The notes below the pieces were generated by a model. That model ran no database searches and was not told the origin of the DNA. It saw only the letters and a list, made by a program, of their open reading frames with translations. Positions 55,933 through 63,405 of a stretch of 64,000 bases of DNA are shown here, piece after piece. Source of the DNA: Nannocystis exedens (GTDB lineage: Bacteria; Myxococcota_A; Polyangia; Nannocystales; Nannocystaceae); assembly GCF_002343915.1 (NCBI RefSeq), contig NZ_NETK01000001.1:5594001-5658000 (forward strand). The letters run 5' to 3'. Every line of letters starts with the position of its first letter. Position 1 is the stretch's first letter. The position numbers were made by a program, and so were the translations under genes.

Positions 55933-56552
55933 GGCGCCTCTGGCGGGCGGGCGGGGGCGAGGTCGAGCCGTTGCAGAAGATCGTAGACGATGCGGGCCGT
56001 GGCGCCCCAGAGCGGGGGCTCGTGGATCTGGAACTCGTGTAGCTCGTAGCGCTGGCCCTGCCACTCGCGCTCGCCGGCGAAGCGGTAGACGGCGGGGTCG
56101 GCGACGCGGCGCAGCGACGGCATGAGCACGGCGGTGACCTCGGCCTCGGCGTGGGTCGGGACGAAGGGGCCGTCGACCAGGCCGACGAAGGGGATGATGA
56201 CGTAGCCGGTGGGGACCGGGACGGGGTTCAGGCGGCCCAGGACGGTGACCCGCGCGGGCGGCAGGGCGACCTCCTCCCAGGCCTCGCGCAGGGCGGTGGC
56301 GACGAGGTCGGGGTCGTCGGGGTCGGGCTTGCCGCCGGGGAAGGCGAGCTGGCCGGGGTGGTTGCGCAGGTTGCCGGCGCGCTCGATGAGGAGGATCCGC
56401 GGGCCGTCGCCGGGTGTCTCTTCGACCAGGATCGGGGCGAGCACGGCGGCGTGGCGGAACGGCGCGGGATCGGGCAGCGGGCTGCCGATCGCGTCGAGCC
56501 GCAGGCTGAGGTCGCGCGGGAGCGGGGACACGCGCGCGCAAGTTTGGCACAT
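55929..56552 (-). CDS. Nudix hydrolase (CoA-pyrophosphatase-like)
   Basis: A 207-residue Nudix protein. The Nudix box starts GGKPDPDDPD and ends REAWEEVAL, with the catalytic RExxEE. The preceding NHPGQLAFPGG is the signature of NUDT7/CoA pyrophosphatases that hydrolyse coenzyme A and its derivatives. The ATG overlaps the stop of the upstream amidohydrolase gene (TGATG), and its own stop overlaps queG, so three genes are coupled. Confidence 0.88.
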   Translation of the reverse strand: MCQTCARVSPLPRDLSLRLDAIGSPLPDPAPFRHAAVLAPILVEETPGDGPRILLIERAGNLRNHPGQLAFPGGKPDPDDPDLVATALREAWEEVALPPARVTVLGRLNPVPVPTGYVIIPFVGLVDGPFVPTHAEAEVTAVLMPSLRRVADPAVYRFAGEREWQGQRYELHEFQIHEPPLWGATARIVYDLLQRLDLAPARPPEAP

Positions 56553-57937
56553 CACCAGGCGGGCGGCCGCACCGGACGACCGCCCTGCACGACCAGCGCG
56601 GGGCGCTCGAGCACGCGGATGTCGGCCAGCGGGTCGCCGTCGACGACCACGAGGTCGGCGATGAAGCCGGGCCTCACCTGGCCGAGGTCGCGCAGGCCGA
56701 GCAGCTCGGCGGCGCTCCTGGTGGCCGCGACGATGGCGTCCTTGGGGGCCATGCCGAGGTCGACCATGACGGAGAACTCGCGGGCGTTGTCGCCGTGAGG
56801 GAAGACGCCGGCGTCGGTGCCGAAGGCGATCTTCACGCCGGCCTTGGCGGCGCGGGCGAAGCTGTCGCGCATGCGCGGGGCGATGAACCTGGCCTTGGCG
56901 GCGCTGTCGGCCGCGAGCTTGCCGCCGTCGGCGGCCTGCTCGATGACGCGACCGACGTAGACGGTGGGCACGAGGAAGGTGCCCTTCTTCTTCATCAGCG
57001 CGATCGCCTCGGCGTCGAGGAGGCTGCCGTGCTCGATGCTGTGGACGCCGGCGCGCACGGCATCCTTGATGCCCTCGGTGCCGTGGGCGTGGGCGGCGAC
57101 CTTGCGCCCGGCGCGGGCCGCTTCGTCGACGATCGCGGCCAGCTCGGCCGGGGTGAGCTGCGGGTCGCCGGCGCCGTCGCCCGAGCTGAGCACGCCGCCG
57201 GTGGCGCAGACCTTGATCACGTCGGCGCCGAGCTTGATCTGATGGCGCACGGCCTTGCGCACCTCGTCGGGGCCGTCGGCGATGCCGGCGCGGAAGTCGG
57301 GCGGGCCGCCGAAGACGTCGGGGCGCAGGCCGTTGGTGGCGTCGCAGTGGCCGCCGGTGATGCCGATCGCGTGGTTGGCGGCGACGATCCGCGGGCCGCT
57401 GACGCGACCGGCGTGGATGGCGTCGCGCAAGCTGCGGATGGCGAAGGTGCCGCCGACGTCGCGCACGGTGGTGAAGCCGGCCAGCAAGGTCGCGCGCGCG
57501 TGGGCGACGCCGCGCAAGGCGAGGTCGGCGTCGCTCTCCTGGACCTCGCGCATGACGCCCTCGGCGTGCGACGGGGCCATCTCGCTGAGCAAATGGGTAT
57601 GGGCGTCGATGAGGCCGGGCAGGAGGGTGCGGCCGCCGAGGTCGATGACGGCAGCGCCGGCGGGGGCGGCGAGGTTCTTGCCGATCTCGGCGATCCGTCC
57701 GCCGCGGACGAGGACGTCGACGCCGTCCTGCGGCGCGCCGCCGCTGCCGTCGATGAGCCGGGCGTCGCGCAGCAGGAGGGCCTCGGCGCTGGCTGTCTCT
57801 GGGGACATGTCACTCGCGCGCACGACGGGGGCGTCCCGCTCGGGGACCGGACAGACGGCCGCCGGCGCAGGCGGGGGCGCGGAGCTCGCGGCGCAGGCGG
57901 GGAGGAGGGCGCAGGCGAGGAGCAGGCGGGGCGACAC
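56552..57937 (-). CDS. exported amidohydrolase (imidazolonepropionase / Xaa-Pro dipeptidase-like)
   Basis: A 461-residue metal-dependent amidohydrolase with a lipoprotein signal (LLLACALLPAC). Metal ligands are in DAHTH, KVCATGG (the carbamylated-lysine position), HAHGTEG and HSIEHGSLLD, with the final Asp in FGTDAG. Such exported family members cleave prolidase-type dipeptides or similar amides; the substrate is not predictable. The start is GTG. A palindrome (near 57794) encodes DMSPETAS in the linker after the signal. Confidence 0.85.
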   Translation of the reverse strand: MSPRLLLACALLPACAASSAPPPAPAAVCPVPERDAPVVRASDMSPETASAEALLLRDARLIDGSGGAPQDGVDVLVRGGRIAEIGKNLAAPAGAAVIDLGGRTLLPGLIDAHTHLLSEMAPSHAEGVMREVQESDADLALRGVAHARATLLAGFTTVRDVGGTFAIRSLRDAIHAGRVSGPRIVAANHAIGITGGHCDATNGLRPDVFGGPPDFRAGIADGPDEVRKAVRHQIKLGADVIKVCATGGVLSSGDGAGDPQLTPAELAAIVDEAARAGRKVAAHAHGTEGIKDAVRAGVHSIEHGSLLDAEAIALMKKKGTFLVPTVYVGRVIEQAADGGKLAADSAAKARFIAPRMRDSFARAAKAGVKIAFGTDAGVFPHGDNAREFSVMVDLGMAPKDAIVAATRSAAELLGLRDLGQVRPGFIADLVVVDGDPLADIRVLERPALVVQGGRPVRPPAW

Positions 57938-58003
57938 GCGGGGATGATGCCACGCCCGAGGGGGCTCGACGCGGACGGAGAGCGCGGCGATAGTCGCGGC
58001 CGG

Positions 58004-58408
58004 ATGGCGACGCCCCCCGAAACCGAGTGGCCCTACGAGGTGTCCGAGTTCGAGTGCCATCGCTGCGGCAACTGCTGCCGCGGCGACGGCGACGTGGCCC
58101 TGACGCCCGACGACGTCGTCCGGCTGGCTGCGCACGCGGGGCTGGCGGTCGAGGCGTATCTGGCCCGCTACACCTGGCGGCGCGAGGACGGGGCGACCTG
58201 TCTGATCGACCAGGGGGACGCGCTGCGCTCGTGCGTGTACCTCACGCCCGAGAACACCTGCGAGGTCCACGCGATCAAGCCGACGCAGTGCGTGGGCTTC
58301 CCGATGAAGTGGCGGCCGAGCGACGCGCTCGAGATCTGCGCCGGGCTGCGCGCGGCGGCGGGGTTGCCCTACCCGACGCGGCGGACGATGAACCGGCGCA
58401 CGGGGTGA
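58004..58408 (+). CDS. YkgJ-family cysteine cluster protein
   Basis: A 134-residue protein with FECHRCGNCCRGDGD, where four cysteines are close together, and a C-terminal set around CEVHAIKPTQC and CAGL. The family binds zinc or an iron-sulfur centre through eight conserved cysteines. The role is unknown. It diverges from the amidohydrolase gene and is followed after 3 bases by a membrane protein gene. Confidence 0.85.
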   Translation: MATPPETEWPYEVSEFECHRCGNCCRGDGDVALTPDDVVRLAAHAGLAVEAYLARYTWRREDGATCLIDQGDALRSCVYLTPENTCEVHAIKPTQCVGFPMKWRPSDALEICAGLRAAAGLPYPTRRTMNRRTG

Positions 58409-58411
58409 GCG

Positions 58412-59029
58412 ATGGCCCGCAGGCAGGACCTCACGGCCGGGGCGGTGGCGCCGCTGTTCTGGCTGTTCACGCTGGTGTTCGCGGCGATGGTGCTGTCGCG
58501 GTTCGACGGCTTCGGCGGGCAGATCCCGGCCCAGGCCCACGCGGCGATGCTGTGGGCCTGCTTCCCGCTGCTGCTGCTCGCCGGCGCGATCGAGGGCCGC
58601 ATCGACTACGGCGAGCACACGCGGCGGATGCCGCTGTGGATGGCGATCGACTCGCGGCCGGTGCGCTACACGTTCGCGCTGGCGCTCACCTACCTCGGGC
58701 TGGTGGCGCTGCAGGGGTTCGAGGTGTCGCTCGGGGTGGTCGACCCGCGCGCGCCCGCAGAGTGGCCGCCGACGCAGCGCCTGCTGTGGTTCCTCGGGTT
58801 CTCCTTCGGCATGGGCTTCGCCAACTACCTGGCGGCGGCGGGGGCGTTGATCCCGGCCCTGCGCGTGCTGACGGCGCCCTTTTCGCGCCTGCCCGCGCCG
58901 CTCGGACTCGGGGTGCTGGTGGCGCTCGGGCTCGGCCTCGCGGCGGCGGCGTTCGAGCTGCTCGCGTTCGGACCCGAGGTGCGCGGCGGCGTCGCCGAGG
59001 CGGCTGTACGCGTGTGGCAACCAGAGTAG
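58412..59029 (+). CDS. hypothetical membrane protein
   Basis: A 205-residue protein with five predicted transmembrane helices and no recognised motif. It follows the YkgJ gene after 3 bases and is probably co-transcribed with it. Confidence 0.7.
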   Translation: MARRQDLTAGAVAPLFWLFTLVFAAMVLSRFDGFGGQIPAQAHAAMLWACFPLLLLAGAIEGRIDYGEHTRRMPLWMAIDSRPVRYTFALALTYLGLVALQGFEVSLGVVDPRAPAEWPPTQRLLWFLGFSFGMGFANYLAAAGALIPALRVLTAPFSRLPAPLGLGVLVALGLGLAAAAFELLAFGPEVRGGVAEAAVRVWQPE

Positions 59030-59039
59030 CCGGCGGGGG

Positions 59040-59061
59040 CGACCGTCGCTGGCGACGGTCG
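59040..59061. terminator. 9-bp hairpin downstream of a membrane protein gene
   Basis: CGACCGTCG-CTGG-CGACGGTCG is a perfect 9-bp stem 10 bp after the stop at 59029. It is followed by TTGCGGTTC, not a T-run. It may terminate transcription or regulate the next gene. Confidence 0.5.
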
Positions 59062-59184
59062 TTGCGGTTCGGATCGGCGTTCCGGGCGATAATTGAATAA
59101 TTTCAAGGAGAAGCAGGACGGCGCGGGGCTTGTACAGGGGCGCGGCATCCGGTCCAGCAGCGGACCACACAAGGATCCATAGCC

Positions 59185-59610
59185 ATGTCGTTCATCACCC
59201 GTATTCGCACGCTCACCCTCACCGCCCTCGCCGCCGCGACCGTCGTCGCGCCCGGTTGTGACGATGCCGCCAACTACGAGGCGCTCGGCGTGACGGTCGA
59301 GGACCTCGAGGTGATGTCCGCCGACGAGATCGACGCGCTCGACGCGGAGCTCGAGCAGCTCGACCTCGCCGACGAGCGGCTGGTGACCCACCGCCCGCAC
59401 AAGCGCCCCGAGGGCCTGAAGGAGCTCCGCAACCCAATCGTGTTCACTCACGCGGAGGGCCTCGGCGCCCGCGAGGGCCTGACGATCCGGCCGCGCCCGA
59501 CGCACGACGGCGAGGTCCCCGCCCCGGCCTCCGACGCGCTCGCGGCCGAGCCCGACGTGCTCCCTCCGTGTGACACGCACGGCGAAGATGTCGAGTTCGC
59601 CGCGGAGTGA
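59185..59610 (+). CDS. small acidic lipoprotein
   Basis: A 141-residue protein with a lipoprotein signal (LTALAAATVVAPGC), an acidic coiled-coil-like segment (VEDLEVMSADEIDALDAELEQLDLADE), then a Pro/His/Arg-rich tail with two cysteines. Function unknown. The 100 bp upstream contain an unusually AT-rich stretch (GATAATTGAATAATTTCAAG, 59088-59107), probably its promoter or leader. Confidence 0.7.
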   Translation: MSFITRIRTLTLTALAAATVVAPGCDDAANYEALGVTVEDLEVMSADEIDALDAELEQLDLADERLVTHRPHKRPEGLKELRNPIVFTHAEGLGAREGLTIRPRPTHDGEVPAPASDALAAEPDVLPPCDTHGEDVEFAAE

Positions 59611-59645
59611 GCAGACACGTTCACTACCTCACCGACGCGTGAGGT

Positions 59646-59690
59646 CGCACGCCCCCCGGAGCGCGCCACGCTCGCGCCGGGGGGCGTGCG
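59646..59690. terminator. 14-bp inverted repeat after the lipoprotein gene
   Basis: CGCACGCCCCCCGG and CCGGGGGGCGTGCG form a perfect 14-bp stem with a 17-base loop, 36 bp after the stop codon. No T-run follows, so it may be a factor-dependent or structural terminator. Confidence 0.6.
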
Positions 59691-59763
59691 CTTGACCGTA
59701 TCATCGAGTTCGGCAAGCGTTAGCCAAGGCGCACGCGCCGACGAGGTGAACAGAGTGGTGGTG

Positions 59764-60216
59764 ATGACGACGCTCGGGGTCGACGCCCTGGTTGTGCTCG
59801 GTTGGCGCGAATGGGTCGCGTTGCCAGACCTGGGGATCGGCGCGCTCAAGGTCAAGGTCGACACCGGCGCCCGCACCTCGGCCCTGCACGCGTTCGGCGT
59901 CGAGAAGCTGCCCAACGCCAAGGTCCGCTTCCGCGTCCACCCCCACCAGAACCACGACGGCGAGCAGGTCGTGTCGGAGGCGACGCTGGTCGACGAGCGC
60001 GTGGTCCGGACGTCCGGCGGCCACAGCGAGCTGCGACCGGTCGTGCAGACGACCGTCAGGGTCGGCATGCACGAGTTCGAGGTCGAGCTCACGCTGTCGA
60101 ACCGGGCGCTGCTCGGCTTCCGCATGCTGCTGGGGCGCGAGGCGGTGCGCGGGCGCTTCCTCGTCGACCCCCAGCGGAGCTACTGCTGCGGTCACAAGCT
60201 GCGGAGGGTGTCGTGA
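59764..60216 (+). CDS. RimK-associated retropepsin-like zinc protease
   Basis: A 150-residue protein of the RimK/RloA-linked ATP-dependent zinc protease family. It has GWREWVALPDLGI at the start and the aspartic-protease-like motif VDTGARTSALHA, typical of the PF05618 fold. It overlaps rimK by GTGA, the usual arrangement for this pair. ATG at 59764 was chosen; GTGs just upstream are possible. The role of the protease with RimK is not settled. Confidence 0.85.
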   Translation: MTTLGVDALVVLGWREWVALPDLGIGALKVKVDTGARTSALHAFGVEKLPNAKVRFRVHPHQNHDGEQVVSEATLVDERVVRTSGGHSELRPVVQTTVRVGMHEFEVELTLSNRALLGFRMLLGREAVRGRFLVDPQRSYCCGHKLRRVS

Positions 60217-61124
60217 AGATCGCGATCTTGTCGCGTGACGCGTCGCTGTACTCCACCAGCCGGCTGCGCGAGGCGGCGGAGCAGCGCGGGCACGAGGTGC
60301 AGGTGGTCGACTACCTGCGCTGTTACATGAACATCACGTCGAGCCGACCGCACGTGGTCTATCACGGCGAGGACCTCACCGACGTCGACGCGATCATCCC
60401 CCGGATCGGGGCGTCCAACACGTTCTACGGGACGGCGGTGGTCCGCCAGTTCGAGATGATGGGGGTGTTCACGCCGAACCGCTCGCAGGCGATCTCGCGC
60501 TCGCGCGACAAGCTGCGGTCGATGCAGATCCTGGCGGCCAAGGGCATCGGGCTGCCGGTCACGGGGTTCGGCCACTCGATCAAGGATATCGAGGGCCTGC
60601 TCGAGGTGATCGGCGGGCCGCCGGTGGTGGTGAAGATGCTCGAGGGCACGCAGGGCATCGGCGTGGTCCTGGCCGATACGCCGGCAGCGGCCCGCAGCGT
60701 GATCGAGGCGTTCCGCGGGCTCGACGTCAACATCCTGGTCCAGGAGTTCGTCAAGGAGGCCGAGGGCGCCGATATCCGCGCGTTCGTGGTCGGCAACCGC
60801 GTGGTGGCGGCGATGAAGCGCCAGGGGGCGCCGGGCGAGTTCCGCTCGAACCTGCATCGCGGAGGCAAGGCGACGAAGATCAAGCTGACGCCGAAAGAGC
60901 GGTCGACGGCGGTGCGGGCGGCGGCCATCCTGGGTTTGAAGGTGGCGGGCGTCGATATCCTCCGCAGCCGCCGCGGACCGGTGGTGCTCGAGGTGAACTC
61001 GTCGCCCGGGCTCGAGGGCATCGAGCGCACGACCGAGATCGATGTCGCGGACTCGATCATCGCGTACATCGAGCGGTCGGTGGCGGGGGCGGACAAGAAG
61101 AGCGAGACGGCCAGCCCTTACTGA
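60213..61124 (+). CDS. rimK: RimK-type ATP-grasp ligase
   Basis: A 303-residue ATP-grasp enzyme of the RimK family, which adds glutamate residues to ribosomal protein S6 or makes similar amide bonds. An N-terminal preATP-grasp domain (DAIIPRIGASNTFYGTAVVRQFE) precedes the ATP-binding loop KMLEGTQGIGVVLAD and the metal site LEVNSSPGLEGIE. Glutamylating RimK enzymes have this length. It is coupled to the upstream zinc protease by overlap. The substrate in this organism is not determined by sequence. Confidence 0.92.
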   Translation: MKIAILSRDASLYSTSRLREAAEQRGHEVQVVDYLRCYMNITSSRPHVVYHGEDLTDVDAIIPRIGASNTFYGTAVVRQFEMMGVFTPNRSQAISRSRDKLRSMQILAAKGIGLPVTGFGHSIKDIEGLLEVIGGPPVVVKMLEGTQGIGVVLADTPAAARSVIEAFRGLDVNILVQEFVKEAEGADIRAFVVGNRVVAAMKRQGAPGEFRSNLHRGGKATKIKLTPKERSTAVRAAAILGLKVAGVDILRSRRGPVVLEVNSSPGLEGIERTTEIDVADSIIAYIERSVAGADKKSETASPY

Positions 61125-61492
61125 GCTCGCCCGAAGGGCCCGACGAGCTCGGGGAGCATGCTCCCCGAATTGCCGACTGCGCCTCGCGGGGGGTCCGGGG
61201 AAGGGCCGGCCGCGAGTTGACCGGCAGGATGAGCGCTCGTTCCTCGCGCGCCTCGGTCCGGTGAGGGGGTCCGGCGCTACTGCCTCGCGCTTCACGGCGG
61301 TGGAATGAGTCGCGCCATGAGCCACCGGGTCCCGCGCCTTCGCGCCGCGATGGGAGTGATCGAGAGTTTTTGGAGCAGGTCCTCGGGGACATGCTCCGAA
61401 AGGCAGGCGCGACCCAAGCACGAAGCCCCGCGGACGGGGCCGTCCGAGGGGCTCGTGGGGCGCCGAAGAGCCGGAGCGCGGCTCGGCCGGGC
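61125..61492. other. 368-bp region between rimK and atpE
   Basis: It contains the palindrome at 61149-61168 and palindrome elements at 61377-61410. The genes rimK and atpE converge here. No gene is evident. Confidence 0.55.
61149..61168. terminator. 20-bp perfect palindrome after rimK
   Basis: TCGGGGAGCATGCTCCCCGA lies 25 bp after the rimK stop and could form a hairpin or bind a protein. It shares the GAGCATGCTC core seen in other palindromes here. Confidence 0.5.
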
Positions 61493-61831
61493 TCAGCCGA
61501 TCGTCGGGGCGACGTAGCCGCCGAGGGTGAAGGCGATGATCAGCGCGAAGATGACCAGCGACTCGATGAAGGCGAGGCCGAGGAGCATCGGGACGAGGAC
61601 CTTGCCGGCGCTGTTGGGGTTGCGGCAGATGCCCTCGAGGGCGGCCGCGACGGCGCGGCCCTGGCCCATGCCGCCGCCGAGGGCGGCGAGGCCGATGGCG
61701 AGGGCCATGGCGAAGCCGTAGATCGAGCGCTCGGAGCCGGAGGTCTCGGCGGCGCCGGCCGGGGCGGCGAGGACGATCGCGGGCACGAGGAAGGTGAACA
61801 GGAAAGAGGCGATCTTGGTGATGTTGCGCAT
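61493..61831 (-). CDS. atpE: ATP synthase F0 subunit c
   Basis: A 112-residue precursor of the c-ring subunit, about 35 residues longer than usual because of an N-terminal signal-like helix (FLFTFLVPAIVLAAPAGAAE). The hairpin follows: helix 1 GGGMGQGRAVAAALEG, the polar loop RNPNSAGK, and helix 2 FIESLVIF with the ion-binding glutamate. The Gln in GQG and the Ser after the glutamate match part of the Na+-binding site of sodium-driven c rings, but the following Thr is replaced by Leu, so the coupling ion is uncertain. Confidence 0.93.
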   Translation of the reverse strand: MRNITKIASFLFTFLVPAIVLAAPAGAAETSGSERSIYGFAMALAIGLAALGGGMGQGRAVAAALEGICRNPNSAGKVLVPMLLGLAFIESLVIFALIIAFTLGGYVAPTIG

Positions 61832-61871
61832 GGGACAGCTCCGAACGGCCAGGGCCGCGAGGACAGGGGGC

Positions 61872-62660
61872 TCAGTGCTCTTCGGCGTGCTCGACGGCGA
61901 GGCCGATGAAGATGATGGTCAGCAGGGTGAAGACGAGGGTCTGGACGATCGCCACGACCGTGCCCAGCAGGAGGAACGGCAGCGGGACCAGCAGCGGCAC
62001 CATCAGGGCGACCACGCCGACGACCTTGTGGTCGGCGACGATGTTGCCGGTGAGGCGCAAGGACAGCGAGACCGGGCGGGCCAGGTGGCTGACGATCTCG
62101 ATCGGCAGGAACAGCGGGAACAGCCAGGGGAAGCCGCCGATCTTCGGCCCGAGGAAGTGGGCGAAGTAGCCGAAGCCGTTCCGCACCACGCCGGCGACGT
62201 TGTAGACGAGGAAGACGATCAGCGCGAAGACGAGGTTGGTCTTCAGCGTGTCGGTCGGCGGCAACATGCCGGGGATCAGGCCCTGGATGTTGCAGACGAA
62301 GATGAACAGCGCCAGCGTGCCGGTCAGCGGGAGGAACCGCTTGGCGTCCTCCTCGCCCATGACGTCGACCGAGAGGTTGTAGACGGCGCCGACGAAGCCG
62401 TCGACCATCGCGGCGAGGCCGAAGCTGCGCGGCGGGACCACGCCGCGCGTGCTGTCCTGCAAGCTGGCGCGGTAGCGCAGCGCGGCGATGATCAGGACCA
62501 CGAACGCCAGGACGGCCCCGGCGACGTGGACCAGCGTGAAGTGCGTGGCGCCGAAGATCAGAAACGCCTTGTCACGGGCCAGATGCTCGGCGGCGCTGGA
62601 CTCCAAGTGCGCCCAGAACTCGGGCATCAGGAGCGTGTACCAACTGTCGTGATCACCCAT
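61872..62660 (-). CDS. atpB: ATP synthase F0 subunit a
   Basis: A 262-residue subunit a, with the essential stator arginine in RPVSLSLRLTGNI and the GLIPG motif of helix 2-3. It forms the ion half-channels beside the c ring in the inner membrane. It precedes atpE in the transcript, as usual for F0 operons. Confidence 0.95.
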   Translation of the reverse strand: MGDHDSWYTLLMPEFWAHLESSAAEHLARDKAFLIFGATHFTLVHVAGAVLAFVVLIIAALRYRASLQDSTRGVVPPRSFGLAAMVDGFVGAVYNLSVDVMGEEDAKRFLPLTGTLALFIFVCNIQGLIPGMLPPTDTLKTNLVFALIVFLVYNVAGVVRNGFGYFAHFLGPKIGGFPWLFPLFLPIEIVSHLARPVSLSLRLTGNIVADHKVVGVVALMVPLLVPLPFLLLGTVVAIVQTLVFTLLTIIFIGLAVEHAEEH

Positions 62661-62662
62661 GT

Positions 62663-63079
62663 TCAGGCGTCCGGTTCGGGATCGTCGCGGGAGAGGTCGG
62701 CGCGGCTCTGGAGAGCCGCCAGGCAGAAGGCGGCGAGCGCCGCCAGGACCCCTGCTGCGAGCCCCTCAGGTCGGCCGGGCATGTACCAAAGGACGGCGAC
62801 GGTCGCAAGAGCAGCGACCGGCCAGCGCACCAGTGCAAGCCCGGCTCCGCCGCCCCCGCCGGCCCCGCGCTGCGGGTCGGCCTGGACCTCGGCCACCAGA
62901 CGCACCACGGCCCGCGCGAGCGAGGCGAGGTTGACGAAGCCGATCAAAGCCCCCGCGACCACGCTCCACGCCTGCTCCGCGCCCGCCAGCGCGGCCGCCG
63001 AACCGGCCGCGATCGCGGTGAGCGTGAGCGTCCACAAATACACGCGACGCCGTACGAGATCCCAGGTGTCGGCGCGCAC
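62663..63079 (-). CDS. ATP synthase subunit I-like membrane protein
   Basis: A 138-residue protein with four hydrophobic segments and the position of AtpI, which assists c-ring assembly in some bacteria. It lies 2 bases before atpB in transcript order. Sequence similarity is weak and mainly by topology and context. Confidence 0.65.
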   Translation of the reverse strand: MRADTWDLVRRRVYLWTLTLTAIAAGSAAALAGAEQAWSVVAGALIGFVNLASLARAVVRLVAEVQADPQRGAGGGGGAGLALVRWPVAALATVAVLWYMPGRPEGLAAGVLAALAAFCLAALQSRADLSRDDPEPDA

Positions 63080-63081
63080 GA

Positions 63082-63390
63082 CTACCGGACCTCGGGATCG
63101 TCATTCGACTCGTGACTTTGCCCCGCGGCCCGCTCCTCGGCCTCGATGCGGGCGCTGAACTTGCGGGCCGTGCGGACGACCGCCAGCCCCGCGGCGCCGA
63201 TGCCGACGCCCAGGCCGATGTACGAGGTCCACGGGGCCCAGTGCGTGACGTGGCGCTCGAGGTACATGCCGCCGAACGCCCCGATGGCGATCGCCACCGC
63301 CATCTCGATGCCGACCGAGCCGGCCTCGGCGAGCTGAAACCACCCCGCCTGCTTGAGCAGCGGCTCTCTCTTGCGGCGGCGCTCGGTCAT
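63082..63390 (-). CDS. AtpZ/AtpI-like small membrane protein
   Basis: A 102-residue protein with a basic N terminus, two hydrophobic helices (MAVAIAIGAFGGMYLE and YIGLGVGIGAAGLAVV) and a charged tail, typical of the AtpZ family (PF09527) encoded at the start of F0 operons. It is 2 bases from the next gene. AtpZ may help Mg2+ or Ca2+ uptake or ATP synthase assembly. Confidence 0.75.
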   Translation of the reverse strand: MTERRRKREPLLKQAGWFQLAEAGSVGIEMAVAIAIGAFGGMYLERHVTHWAPWTSYIGLGVGIGAAGLAVVRTARKFSARIEAEERAAGQSHESNDDPEVR

Positions 63391-63405
63391 GGCAGATCCC
63401 TCCCG

